Assembly: GCF_018304825.1 (NCBI RefSeq) | Contig: NZ_CP072648.1 | Location: forward strand, 603,501 to 667,500 | From: Chloracidobacterium validum | Lineage (GTDB): Bacteria; Acidobacteriota; Blastocatellia; Chloracidobacteriales; Chloracidobacteriaceae | Reading direction: 5' to 3' | Length of the DNA: 64,000 nucleotides | Part shown: positions 1 through 8,323 of the stretch, in pieces | How the letters are laid out: each line of letters starts with the position of its first letter | How positions within the stretch are numbered: position 1 is the first letter of the stretch | Notes under the pieces: model-generated | Database searches by the model: none | Seen by the model: only the letters and a program-made list of their open reading frames with translations | What the model was told of the DNA's origin: nothing | Translations under genes and position numbers: made by a program

Positions 1-635
1 GCCGGGTACGAGGAGGCTTTGCCAACGCCGCCTTGCTTTATGCGCCTGACGGTCGCGTTGTCGAATATCAAAAAACGCACCTGATGCCCTTTGGTGAGTA
101 CATCCCTTTCCATCGCTATGTTCCGGTCACGCTACCGACCCTGGCGATGGAAGCCGTGCCGGGCACGCAGGTCAGCGCCTTGCCGATGACAAACGACCTC
201 CGGCTTGGTGTCAGTATCTGCTTTGAGTCCACGTTTCCGGGGCTCCATCGTCAGCTCCGTCAACAGGGCGCCACCCTGCTGGTCAATCTGGCCAACGACG
301 GTTGGTTTGGCGATACGCCGGGCAGTGAACAGCACCTTCGGCATCTAGTCTATCGGGCAATCGAGACGGGGTGCCCGGTGGTTCGTGTGACAAACGATGG
401 CGTCAGTGCGCTCCTCGACAGTGGTGGGCAAGTATGGGATAGCATGCCGCATAATCAGCCTGATGTGCGTATCTGGCAGGTCAGCCCAACTCTGCCATCC
501 ACGCCCTATGTGGTGATTGGCGACGCGGTGCCTTTTGTTTGCTTGGCTGTAGCGGTGGCCATAACGCTGTGGACACTCTGGACGCGAGTCCGGTTTTATA
601 CCGAAGCGATTACCGACCTCGTGGCCGGAGAGTAG
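1..635 (+). CDS. lnt: Apolipoprotein N-acyltransferase, C-terminal part
   Basis: Inner-membrane enzyme that moves an acyl chain from phospholipid to the N-terminal cysteine of apolipoproteins, the last step of lipoprotein maturation. Only the C-terminal ~210 residues are present; the frame is open to the left edge from base 3. The nitrilase-fold domain shows the catalytic lysine in 'QKTHLMPFGEY' and the catalytic cysteine in 'VSICFE', followed by 'NDGWFG'. The catalytic glutamate and the N-terminal membrane helices lie outside the window. One hydrophobic helix near the C-terminus (about bases 500-590) fits the family's last membrane span. A strong hairpin follows the stop codon. The family call is firm. 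Confidence 0.93.
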   Translation, partial: RVRGGFANAALLYAPDGRVVEYQKTHLMPFGEYIPFHRYVPVTLPTLAMEAVPGTQVSALPMTNDLRLGVSICFESTFPGLHRQLRQQGATLLVNLANDGWFGDTPGSEQHLRHLVYRAIETGCPVVRVTNDGVSALLDSGGQVWDSMPHNQPDVRIWQVSPTLPSTPYVVIGDAVPFVCLAVAVAITLWTLWTRVRFYTEAITDLVAGE

Positions 636-636
636 G

Positions 637-675
637 CCTCTCCACGCGCCGCGGATGTTCTGAAGCGTGGAGAGG
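637..675. terminator. Hairpin just after lnt
   Basis: An 11-bp perfect inverted repeat (CCTCTCCACGC at 637-647, GCGTGGAGAGG at 665-675, 17-nt loop) starts one base after the lnt stop. There is no T-run after it, so it is either a hairpin-only terminator or an RNA-stabilising stem. Confidence 0.5.
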
Positions 676-914
676 ACGCCGGCCACCGACCACGACGCTT
701 GTTCAGGGGCGGCTCAAAAGCCGTTCTTTCCTGGTTTCGTGGGCTTGTTCGCCCCCGATGCCACAACCGGATGGTGTGCGCCGTGGGGCCGCGACCGGCA
801 GCCATTGCGGTATGCGCTTTGGGTGGTACAGTTGACGCAGCCGATCCGGTGGCGAGCGCGTTGCTGCGTGATGGCGGCTGGAATGGCTTGGCGTCCACGA
901 AAAGCATTTTGACC

Positions 915-931
915 TGGAGCGCTGCGCTCCA
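915..931 (+). promoter_or_regulatory. Short perfect hairpin in pyk leader
   Basis: TGGAGCG (915-921), loop CTG, CGCTCCA (925-931): 7 bp with a 3-nt loop, ending about 30 nt before the pyk start and just before its purine-rich ribosome site (GGAAGGAA, about 941-948). It could affect translation or mRNA stability; no function is proven. Confidence 0.35.
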
Positions 932-960
932 ATCCCCCTTGGAAGGAACCCCGGAACCCT

Positions 961-2391
961 ATGGCGCGCGCCAAAATTGTCGCTACGATTGGACCAGCTT
1001 CTCGTCATCCAGACATTCTCCGAACCCTGCTGACATCCGGCGTCAACGTCGCGCGGATCAACATGTCGCATGGCACGCACGAGGGCCATGCTGAGGTTAT
1101 CCACTCACTTCGCCAGTTGGCAGCGGAACTTCACCAGCCGTTGGCGATCTTGCTTGACCTGTGCGGACCTAAAATTCGCACCGGCCGACTGGTGGGAGGT
1201 GAGCCGGTCACGCTCTTGACCGGCCATCGCATTGTCATCACACCGGAGGATATTCCCGGCAATGCCGAGCGAATCAGTTGTAGCTACGATGGCTTGGCTT
1301 ACGATGCAAAGCCAGGCGACCGGATATTGATTGATGATGGGCTTATTGAGTTGAGCGTCACAGCCGTTCACGGCACTGACGTGGAATGCCTCATTCTCAA
1401 CGGTGGTGTCCTGAGCGAGCGAAAGGGCATCAACTTGCCCAGCATTCCAACCTCGCTCCCTTCGATGACGGACAAGGACCGGGATGACCTGCGGTTCGGT
1501 ATCGAACATAAGGTGGATTATGTCGCGTTGTCATTTGTCCGCTCGGCCGAGGATTGCCGCCAGTGCAAAAGCTACATTGCCGAGCTGGGGGCGCAGACGC
1601 CGCTCATTGCCAAGATCGAAAAGCCCGAAGCCCTCAACCACCTGGATGAAATCCTTGACATCGTAGATGGCGTCATGGTGGCGCGTGGCGACCTGGGCGT
1701 CGAGGCTGAAACCGAGCGGGTTCCAATTTTCCAGAAGGAAATTATCCGCCACGCCAACCGCAAGGGACGGCTCGTCATTACGGCAACGCAGATGCTGCAA
1801 TCCATGGTGGAAAATCCGCGCCCAACACGCGCCGAAGCCTCGGATGTCGCCAACGCCATCCTCGACGGCACTGACGCCGTCATGCTGTCGGCTGAATCCG
1901 CCGCCGGAAAATTTCCGGTCGAATCCGTGCGAACGATGCGGCGCATCGTGGGGTACACCGAGGATGCTTTTGCCGGCCAGCAATCCTGGCGAGCCGGAGC
2001 CAGCAAGTTCATGAACCTCCAGGGCAGTTCTTCACTGCGCGCACTTTCAGAAGCGGCCGTTTTTGCCGCCGAGGGCCTGGGCATTCGGGTGATTGCCGTC
2101 TTCACCGAGGGGGGGAAAATGGCCCGGGCCCTGGCGCTGCTGCGCCCCCAACAGCGAATTGCTGCCATCACCGCCGACGTGAATACGTATCAGCAACTTT
2201 CGGCCGTGTGGGGCATCGAGCCGTTGCTGATGCCGAATCCAGCCGACATGAGCCAACTGTTTGCAGACGGCGTCGGGTTGTTGCTGCGTCTAGGGTGGGT
2301 TGAGCCGAATGAGCGGTTGGTTGTTCTGGCCGGGAAGATCAAGGGCTTGCCGGTGAACAATCTCGTCCATTTGCTGCGTGTTGAGCCATAA
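961..2391 (+). CDS. pyk: Pyruvate kinase
   Basis: Cytoplasmic glycolytic enzyme that turns phosphoenolpyruvate and ADP into pyruvate and ATP. The 476-aa length is normal for bacterial enzymes. The N-terminus 'KIVATIGPAS' and 'NMSHGTH' belong to the barrel; the active-site lysine and metal-binding region are seen in 'LIAKIEKPEAL' and 'VARGDLGVE'; 'ATQMLQSM' and 'DAVMLSAESA' follow in the expected order; the C-terminal allosteric domain starts at about residue 345. The ATG at 961 is chosen because GGAAGGAA lies upstream and the conserved N-terminus begins directly after it. It stands alone, separate from the other glycolytic gene in the window (eno). Confidence 0.97.
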   Translation: MARAKIVATIGPASRHPDILRTLLTSGVNVARINMSHGTHEGHAEVIHSLRQLAAELHQPLAILLDLCGPKIRTGRLVGGEPVTLLTGHRIVITPEDIPGNAERISCSYDGLAYDAKPGDRILIDDGLIELSVTAVHGTDVECLILNGGVLSERKGINLPSIPTSLPSMTDKDRDDLRFGIEHKVDYVALSFVRSAEDCRQCKSYIAELGAQTPLIAKIEKPEALNHLDEILDIVDGVMVARGDLGVEAETERVPIFQKEIIRHANRKGRLVITATQMLQSMVENPRPTRAEASDVANAILDGTDAVMLSAESAAGKFPVESVRTMRRIVGYTEDAFAGQQSWRAGASKFMNLQGSSSLRALSEAAVFAAEGLGIRVIAVFTEGGKMARALALLRPQQRIAAITADVNTYQQLSAVWGIEPLLMPNPADMSQLFADGVGLLLRLGWVEPNERLVVLAGKIKGLPVNNLVHLLRVEP

Positions 2392-2523
2392 CCTTCACGG
2401 GAGCGCTTGGCTTCCGATAGAGGGCCGTGCTATTGGTTAGGGCTTTGCATCAGTCAGGCGAAAGCAGCTTGGCGAACTGGTGCTACGGCTTGCTTGAGAC
2501 GAACTCAATGCTTGGAGGTTCAC

Positions 2524-3516
2524 ATGGCGACTCCATCGCTCATTCCCACCGTCGTTATCTCTGGTTTTCTTGGAAGTGGTAAGACAACGCTCCTGCTCGC
2601 CCTGTTGCACCACATGCGCAGCTTGGGACGTAAGGCGGCGGTCTTGATGAATGAGTTCGGCGACATCAGCATTGACGGTGAAATCCTTCGCGGCGAAGGC
2701 TTCAGCGTCATGGAACTCAGTGACGGGTGCATCTGTTGCCAGATCGGTGAAGATTTCGTCCAGGCTTTTACTGAGGTTGCATCCCGCAACCCGGAGATTA
2801 TTTTCGTTGAAGCTACGGGATTGGCCGATCCGGTGGACCTTCTGGATCAGGCAACCGCGCCGCATCTGTTGGATCGGGTGACGATTGCCAAAATGGTAAC
2901 AGTGGCCGACCCAAAAAACTTTACCCGCTTGTCAAAAGTGCTCAAAGCCATCGTCAAGCGCCAAACCCAGTTTGCCGATGTCGTCGTGATTAGCAAAGCG
3001 GATGAAGCGACACCGAAGCAGATTGCTGACATTCGAGCATATGTCGAGGAAAACAACCCCCATGCCCCGGTGTATCTGGTGACCAATGGCCAGGTGGCTG
3101 GGGATGAAGAATTCCGGTGGCTCCTGGCGGATGTCGAGCCGGCCGAACGTGAGCGGCGGCGGGCTGCCATGCGAGCCAGTCTGGAGGCGTTGAGCGAGGC
3201 GGACTACAAAGCGCATACCGACTTTCATTCAATGTCCTGCCGATTGTTGCGGCCGTTGGTGCGGTCTCGCTTCGAGCACTTCATGCGGAATCTGCCGTCA
3301 GACATCATTCGAGCCAAGGGGTTTCTCCGGTTTGCGGGAGAAGATGGGCTGTGGGTGATGATGTATGTCAATGGCGACCTCTACATCCGGCCGGTGACCC
3401 TTTCTCCGTCACCAGAGGAGCACTTGGTCTTTATCGGTGCTACACTCGACCATGCGCGACTGGCGAGTGACTTGACGGCCTGCGAAGCGCAGCGGCGCGC
3501 GCTGGCTGTTTTGTAA
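2524..3516 (+). CDS. CobW/COG0523-family GTPase (metal chaperone type)
   Basis: G3E-family P-loop GTPase of the group that inserts or delivers metal ions (zinc or cobalt) to client proteins. It has Walker A 'GFLGSGKTTLL' at residues 11-21, the family metal site 'GCICC' about 50 residues later, a conserved Glu ('FVEATGLADP'), base-binding 'SKAD' and a C-terminal CobW domain. The 330-aa size is typical. The start is the ATG after 'CTTGGAGGTTCAC'; a longer open frame from 2407 lacks support. The true client and metal cannot be read from the neighbours, which are pyk and a TPR gene. Cobalamin, zinc or Mg-chelatase-linked roles all remain possible. Confidence 0.88.
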   Translation: MATPSLIPTVVISGFLGSGKTTLLLALLHHMRSLGRKAAVLMNEFGDISIDGEILRGEGFSVMELSDGCICCQIGEDFVQAFTEVASRNPEIIFVEATGLADPVDLLDQATAPHLLDRVTIAKMVTVADPKNFTRLSKVLKAIVKRQTQFADVVVISKADEATPKQIADIRAYVEENNPHAPVYLVTNGQVAGDEEFRWLLADVEPAERERRRAAMRASLEALSEADYKAHTDFHSMSCRLLRPLVRSRFEHFMRNLPSDIIRAKGFLRFAGEDGLWVMMYVNGDLYIRPVTLSPSPEEHLVFIGATLDHARLASDLTACEAQRRALAVL

Positions 3517-3559
3517 GCCCACTCCCCTTCTGAGACTTTTCAAGCAGTACGACAAACTT

Positions 3560-4666
3560 ATGCCTGGTAAATCACGCAAGTCTAAGACCTCTCCCAAATC
3601 CGAAGCTGCCTCTCTGGAAAAGCTCTTGGAAAAGGGAGATAGCTATCTTGAAGAAGGCGACTTGGACGGAGCTGAGGCGGCCTATGCCAAAGCGCTGACG
3701 CTTGCCCCGCAGTCTCCGGAGGTGCTCGTTCGGCTCGGTGCGTTACTGCTTGAGACGGAGCGGTATGAAGAAGGTGTGGATCACTTACGCGAGGTTCAGC
3801 GCCTGGCCCCGGATGACGTGCGTCCACTGCACTTGTTGGGGGCGTTTTATATCGAGGAAGGGGAGTTCGATCTCGCCGAAGAACATTTTTTGCGCGCGCT
3901 CAGGCTGGAGCCCGACGAGGCCCTGAGTCACTACAACTATGGCAACTTTTTGTCCGAGGCCGGGCGCCTGCCAGAAGCCGAAGCTGCTTACCGCCGCGCC
4001 ATCGAACTTGGACCAGACGAGCCGCTGCACTACCTTGGGCTTGGCGGATTGCTGGCTGACCTTGAAAAATACGATGAAGCCCTCAAGCAGTTTCAGGTTG
4101 CGCTTGATCTCGACCCCAATGATCCACGTGTTTATCTCGATCTTGGCGACCTGTTGATGGCAATGGAGCGGGTTGCGGAAGCCATCGAAGCGTATCGTGA
4201 GTCTGTGACAATTGACCCAGGCAATCCTCTGGCGCGCTATGGCTTGGGCGCGGCTTTGCTGGCGAGTGGTGAGGCTGAAAATGCGGCGCGGGAGTTGAAA
4301 GACGCGATTGTGGATGGCTTGGAAGTTCCGCTGACGTTTGTCAAACTCGGCATTGCGCTCCGCATGGCGGGCAAAATGGATGAATCCCGCGAAGCTTTTC
4401 AGCAAGCGTACGAGTTACTCGAAGAAGAACGTACCCAGGGCGGAGAGGCAAGTGATATGTGCTACGAGGAAATCATAACGCTTCTGGGGCTTGGGCGGGC
4501 AGCGGCGGCCCGAGAAGTCATCGAGGGGCTGCACGGAGATGACCTCGATGCCCAAGCGGTGGCTGAGCTACGCGCGGACCTGAAGCGCCTGGCAAACCTT
4601 GGTGTTGCCGAGGCCAATGATGCTCTCCGCCGGCTCACCTTACCACCTGGAGAACTCATTCACTGA
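3560..4666 (+). CDS. Tetratricopeptide repeat protein
   Basis: A 368-aa soluble protein made almost entirely of TPR repeats. About eight 34-residue units start near residue 18, each with the usual small/aromatic pattern ('A..AY.KAL.L.P...', 'YNYGNFLSEAGRL', 'YLDLGDLLMAMER'). The N-terminus is Lys/Ser-rich with no signal peptide, so it is probably cytoplasmic. TPR arrays bind protein partners; the partner is not identifiable. It lies 43 bases after the CobW-type gene and could share its transcript. An inverted repeat (TCATTCA/TGAATGA) overlaps the stop codon. Confidence 0.85.
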   Translation: MPGKSRKSKTSPKSEAASLEKLLEKGDSYLEEGDLDGAEAAYAKALTLAPQSPEVLVRLGALLLETERYEEGVDHLREVQRLAPDDVRPLHLLGAFYIEEGEFDLAEEHFLRALRLEPDEALSHYNYGNFLSEAGRLPEAEAAYRRAIELGPDEPLHYLGLGGLLADLEKYDEALKQFQVALDLDPNDPRVYLDLGDLLMAMERVAEAIEAYRESVTIDPGNPLARYGLGAALLASGEAENAARELKDAIVDGLEVPLTFVKLGIALRMAGKMDESREAFQQAYELLEEERTQGGEASDMCYEEIITLLGLGRAAAAREVIEGLHGDDLDAQAVAELRADLKRLANLGVAEANDALRRLTLPPGELIH

Positions 4667-4758
4667 ATGATTGACCATCAAAAAATAAACTCACGAAGCT
4701 GCCGAAATCGGCGCACCGTGGCAAATCTGACTCATCGAGTGGGAGAATAAGCAGGAGT

Positions 4759-5100
4759 ATGGCCGAAATGACTCAAACACCCGAATCAGCCGCTGGAGCG
4801 GCACAGACTCAAGACCGGCGTTCATCGGGAGCTGGCAGTGCTGGCCTCCGCCGCGCTGGCGGCGGTGGCGGACGTCCCGGAGGAAACCGCCGCATGGGGC
4901 GTCGCAAAAAACGGTGTCCGCTGCTGGAAGCCAAGATTGACTACATTGACTACAAAGACGTGAAGCTGCTTGAACGGTTTATCGGTGATAACAAGCGCAT
5001 TCTGCCGCGCCGTTTGACCGGCGTGAACACCACCATGCAGCGCCGACTCGCCCGCGCCATCAAGCGCGCCAAGCATCTGGCACTGCTGCCTTACGTCTAA
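4759..5100 (+). CDS. rpsR: Ribosomal protein bS18
   Basis: Small-subunit ribosomal protein. The conserved core runs from 'RRKKRCPLLEAKIDYIDYKD' to the end, with 'RRLTGVNTTMQRRLARAIKRA' as in all S18 proteins. At 113 aa it is longer than the usual 75-90 aa: the first ~48 residues are a Gly/Arg-rich low-complexity extension. The start follows AGCAGGAGT. In many bacteria rpsR sits between rpsF and rplI; neither is next to it here. Confidence 0.96.
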   Translation: MAEMTQTPESAAGAAQTQDRRSSGAGSAGLRRAGGGGGRPGGNRRMGRRKKRCPLLEAKIDYIDYKDVKLLERFIGDNKRILPRRLTGVNTTMQRRLARAIKRAKHLALLPYV

Positions 5101-5142
5101 GCAGAACAACAAGCTGCTAGCAAAACCGTGGCATTGGCTTGG

Positions 5143-5175
5143 GCGCACTGAAGCAACGGGCTGGCTTCAGTGTGC
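5143..5175. terminator. Bidirectional hairpin between rpsR and the BvdR-like gene
   Basis: GCGCACTGAAGC (5143-5154) pairs with GCTTCAGTGTGC (5164-5175) over 12 positions with one G-U pair and a 9-nt loop. It sits between two convergent genes. No long T-run is seen on either side. Confidence 0.6.
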
Positions 5176-5240
5176 CTGAGACTTGGGCCAGGGCAGCATG
5201 GTCCCGATGAAGAAGCCGCTCTGGTCAGGTGGCGAGTGGG

Positions 5241-6236
5241 TTAAGCGGTAGAGGGCGACAAGACAATCCGCTGTCCGCTTTTGACAGCGCGTTCAGCCGC
5301 ATCCGCAAAGCGCAGGGTTTCGAGCACATGGTTGAGCGCGGCGTATGGCCGCCCCTGCCCGGCAATGGTGTCGAGAAAGACGGCAATATCTTGTGCGAAG
5401 AGTCCGCTTCGGGGCATGACTGGCAGCGCCTCAAAGCTGTTGCCCGTTGGGTTGGCGTACCAGACCTCACGATGCTGCTTCCCCACCAATGCGCCCTGTT
5501 CGCCAGTGACCTGAAATTCCGCGGACGGTCCGGTTTCAGGCTCTGATGTGAGAATATCTTCGATCTCACCCACGCCCTCCTTGCCAAACCCAAAGCGTAG
5601 GCGGGTGGCGCGGCGTCCGAAGCGCGTGCCTTGCTCTCCAAGGAACGTCTCTTCGCCCTCAATCCACGTTGCTTGTCCAACACAGGTGATGATGCGGCTG
5701 GGGAGGCTGGCCTGCTGGAAGAGTGAAAAGCCGTGGGCGCGGTCATAGGTCCAGTCTTCGGGCGTGGCTGCGCGGTGACTGAGGTTGTGCCACGTGAGGT
5801 GGTGTAACTGCCCCAGGCGAGGCAGGGCATCCCGCAGCGTGACGAACCAGGCGGAGAGCAACTCGATGTGTTCGACGTGGAGCACCACCCCACGGGACTG
5901 GGCAAGTTCGACGAGCCCTTCAGCTTCGGCCAATGACAACGCGAGCGGGTAATCAACACTGACCGGCTTACCGGCTTCGATGGAAGCCCTGACCATCGGC
6001 GCATGGTACGGGTTGGTGGAACACACCATGACCGCATCCACATCCCGACGGGCAATCGCCTCTTCCCACTCATCGGTTGCCGCTGCCGCAATGGGAAATG
6101 CCAGCTCGTAGGCGCGGTCAAAGTTGCGCGAGGCCACGACCGCCACTCGCGTGTCGTAGCGTTCGTTGAGTTCACGCAAGCGGGCGCGCGCGACACGCCC
6201 GCTCCCCAAAATCGCAATGCCAAGCACGGTCGGCAT
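5241..6236 (-). CDS. Gfo/Idh/MocA-fold oxidoreductase resembling cyanobacterial biliverdin reductase
   Basis: NAD(P)-dependent oxidoreductase of 331 aa. The N-terminal Rossmann domain has 'GIAILGSGRVA'; 'DYPLALSLAEAE' and 'VLHVEHIELL' follow, then 'DWTYDRAHGFSLF' and, near the C-terminus, 'GLFAQDIAVFLDTI'. From memory, this order closely matches cyanobacterial BvdR, which reduces biliverdin to bilirubin; other Gfo/Idh enzymes act on sugars and lack the VEHIELL segment. The start is the ATG at 6236, spaced for the GAGGT that overlaps the acsF stop; a GTG two codons upstream touches that site. The gene is 9 bases behind acsF and surely co-transcribed, which supports a tetrapyrrole substrate. 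The fold is certain, the substrate inferred. Confidence 0.75.
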   Translation of the reverse strand: MPTVLGIAILGSGRVARARLRELNERYDTRVAVVASRNFDRAYELAFPIAAAATDEWEEAIARRDVDAVMVCSTNPYHAPMVRASIEAGKPVSVDYPLALSLAEAEGLVELAQSRGVVLHVEHIELLSAWFVTLRDALPRLGQLHHLTWHNLSHRAATPEDWTYDRAHGFSLFQQASLPSRIITCVGQATWIEGEETFLGEQGTRFGRRATRLRFGFGKEGVGEIEDILTSEPETGPSAEFQVTGEQGALVGKQHREVWYANPTGNSFEALPVMPRSGLFAQDIAVFLDTIAGQGRPYAALNHVLETLRFADAAERAVKSGQRIVLSPSTA

Positions 6237-6245
6237 TGTCACACC

Positions 6246-7346
6246 TCAAGCCATGGCTGGTTCAGCGCCGTGCTTGACCGAACAACCTTTGATGATCGGG
6301 GCCACGGGATAGTCTGGAATGGGTGGCGGAGCGTCTTTGCGGACCTTCATCATGAAAAGCCGCAGGTAGTCCACGCCCATGGCAGCCTTCATTGGCGCGA
6401 GCGCCAGCTTGCCAGCCCCAGAGGCTTCGCGTTCGGTCATCTTGGTGTAGCGTTCGGCCATGCGGTCCAGAATTTGAATGAACTGCGGATGATCGACGTC
6501 AAGCCGGAGTCCAAAGACGCGCTGGGCGTAGGCATTGGTTTCGCGGATGACCTTCAGATCATATTCTCGCCAGTTCATGCCAATCGAGGCGTAAAAGTCC
6601 TGCGCCTTGAGGTCGCGCAGCCACATGGTCACATAGACGGCCAGCGAGAAGAAGCGAATGAGCAGCCGGTTGACGCCGCCATCCAGGTAGAGGTTCTTCT
6701 GCGCTTCGAGCTGAAGACCGATGAAGTCGCCATGCTTGAGTTCATCCTGGCACCAGCCACCGAAGTACTTGAAAATCGGATGGTAGCGGTGTTCCGGGTG
6801 CGCCTGGAGGTGGGAATAAATGTTGATGTAGCGGAAATAACCGATGACCTCCGAGAGGTACGTCGTGTAGAGAATGATCTTCGGGTGCATGCTGACGAAT
6901 TCTTTTTCGCCCTGGAGTAACTGTAGATCGAGGTCTGCGCTGATGTCGCGCATGGCCAAGCGGATGAAGCCGCTGTGCCGTCCTTCATCGCGGGCCATCA
7001 ACCGGTAGGTATCGCTGAGGATGGGGTCTTCAATCCGTTCGGCGATCTCTTTGTAGAGCAACGCGCCTGAAAACTCGCCCAAACAGCCACGGATGAGAAA
7101 TTCCTTGAATGATGCCGGAAGTTTGGAGAAGTCCTGGTCGAAGTCAGGATCGTCATCGCGCTTGAAGAAATGCTTGTTCGGGTCGTCGGCAAACCGCTTG
7201 TGCATGGCTTTGAACGCATCCGCCATGTGGTCAAAGCGCAGGGCATTCATCTTTTTATAGTCGGTGACATAAAAACGCGGACTAATCAGGCTCTTGTCCG
7301 CCGCGGCAGCCTTTGTGTCTTGAATGACCGATTCCGTAGCAATCAT
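6246..7346 (-). CDS. acsF: Aerobic Mg-protoporphyrin IX monomethyl ester cyclase
   Basis: Di-iron enzyme that closes the fifth (E) ring in (bacterio)chlorophyll synthesis using O2. It is 366 aa, like other AcsF/CHL27 proteins. The iron ligands are visible in the family order: 'LGEFSGALLYKE', 'ARDEGRHSGF' and 'CQDELKHGDF'. 'SPRFYVTDYKKM' near the N-terminus is also typical. The start is the ATG at 7346, 9 nt after GAGG; a GTG at 7361 would overlap that site. It is the first gene of a two-gene unit with the BvdR-like reductase, and a 23-bp dyad lies upstream. It is the strongest evidence that the host makes chlorophylls under oxic conditions. Confidence 0.95.
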   Translation of the reverse strand: MIATESVIQDTKAAAADKSLISPRFYVTDYKKMNALRFDHMADAFKAMHKRFADDPNKHFFKRDDDPDFDQDFSKLPASFKEFLIRGCLGEFSGALLYKEIAERIEDPILSDTYRLMARDEGRHSGFIRLAMRDISADLDLQLLQGEKEFVSMHPKIILYTTYLSEVIGYFRYINIYSHLQAHPEHRYHPIFKYFGGWCQDELKHGDFIGLQLEAQKNLYLDGGVNRLLIRFFSLAVYVTMWLRDLKAQDFYASIGMNWREYDLKVIRETNAYAQRVFGLRLDVDHPQFIQILDRMAERYTKMTEREASGAGKLALAPMKAAMGVDYLRLFMMKVRKDAPPPIPDYPVAPIIKGCSVKHGAEPAMA

Positions 7347-7374
7347 GGGGCACGACCTCACAGAGGAACCAAAG

Positions 7375-7397
7375 TGGAAGTCGAAACTTCGTTTCCA
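7375..7397 (-). promoter_or_regulatory. Imperfect dyad upstream of acsF
   Basis: TGGAAG..CGAA and TTCG..TTTCCA form nested inverted repeats around a central AC dinucleotide, 29-51 bases before the acsF start in the 119-bp lepB-acsF gap. It could be an operator or a leader hairpin. No regulator gene is adjacent. Confidence 0.35.
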
Positions 7398-7465
7398 ACC
7401 TACTTTGCGGCGGCCCGGATTTGAAACGGAATTTTGGACAGATGCCCCGTTTGGGCGTTTGACAG

Positions 7466-8314
7466 CTATTTCACCAGCGCGCCCAGCCGTTTCCAGCGTC
7501 CCTTGGAAAAAAACGATCCCAGTCGTTCACCCAGGGAAGCGTGAGGGCTGGGGTCAAACGAGGCATAGACGAACAGCGGGCGTCCGATGACGTGGTCGCG
7601 CGGAACTGGCCCCCAGTACCGGCTGTCCAGGCTGTTGTCGCGGTTGTCTCCCATGGCGAAGTAGCAGCCTTCGGGAATTTTGAACGGCCGGCCAATGCCG
7701 TAGTGGGGTTCATTTTTGTAGTCGCGGTAGCGTCCACTCGGCAGCGGAACCTCGGCGAGCGGCTCATCTTCCCGATCGTCGTACTCGAAGTCTGAGCCGG
7801 GGCGGTAGTACACGTTCCACTGCGCTCCCTCGGCCGGATATTCTTCGAGAACGTTCAGGCGTCCGCCATCGGTCAGATCGTTTTCAGCAATGATGCGAGT
7901 TTCAGGCAACTCTTTGCCGTCAATGTAAACGCGCTGACCGCGAATCTCTATCGTTTCACCGGGGAGACCGATGACGCGCTTGACGTAGTTCTGGTCCTCG
8001 CTTTGTGGGAACTTGAACACGACGATGTCGCCACGCCGAATCGGTCGGTGTGGCGTGAAACCATCCAGTGGAAGGCCGCCTTCGTAGCCGAAGATGAATT
8101 TGTTGACGAGTAAAAAGTCCCCTGAATAAATCGCATTGTTCATCGAGCCGGTCGGGACGTTGACCGACCGCACAACGAAGGTAATCCCAAACAACGCCAT
8201 AATCAGCGTCGTGATGATCATCTCGACGAACTCCCGCAGCTCAGAACGCTTGGGTCGGCTCGTTTCCAGGCTTTCTTCTGGCTTGGTGGTGGTCGTGTTG
8301 TCTGCCATGGACAA
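7466..8314 (-). CDS. lepB: Signal peptidase I
   Basis: Membrane serine protease that removes signal peptides from exported proteins. One transmembrane helix (residues ~30-48) is followed by the nucleophile in 'VPTGSMNNAI', the general-base lysine in 'YVKRVIGLPGE' and the 'GDNRDNSLDSR' box. The 282-aa length is normal, with an insertion of about 40 residues rich in acidic and aromatic residues before 'FAMGDNRDN'. The start is TTG at 8314, 7 nt after GAGG; the ATG at 8308 is possible but leaves 13 nt. The gene follows ychF by 9 bases, so the two are probably one transcript. Confidence 0.95.
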   Translation of the reverse strand: MSMADNTTTTKPEESLETSRPKRSELREFVEMIITTLIMALFGITFVVRSVNVPTGSMNNAIYSGDFLLVNKFIFGYEGGLPLDGFTPHRPIRRGDIVVFKFPQSEDQNYVKRVIGLPGETIEIRGQRVYIDGKELPETRIIAENDLTDGGRLNVLEEYPAEGAQWNVYYRPGSDFEYDDREDEPLAEVPLPSGRYRDYKNEPHYGIGRPFKIPEGCYFAMGDNRDNSLDSRYWGPVPRDHVIGRPLFVYASFDPSPHASLGERLGSFFSKGRWKRLGALVK

Positions 8315-8323
8315 AGCGATGCC

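Larger units (their letters stand above)
636..960. other. Gene-free region between lnt and pyk
   Basis: About 325 bases with no convincing gene. Open frames on both strands here have no family-like sequence and overlap each other. The stretch holds the lnt hairpin at its left end and a second small hairpin close to the pyk start. The pyk promoter should lie here, but no clear -35/-10 pair was seen. Confidence 0.6.

Noticed and set aside
6003-6920. Long open frame (305 codons) on the plus strand across acsF and the reductase
   Set aside because: It is antisense to two confident genes and has no family-like sequence or ribosome site.
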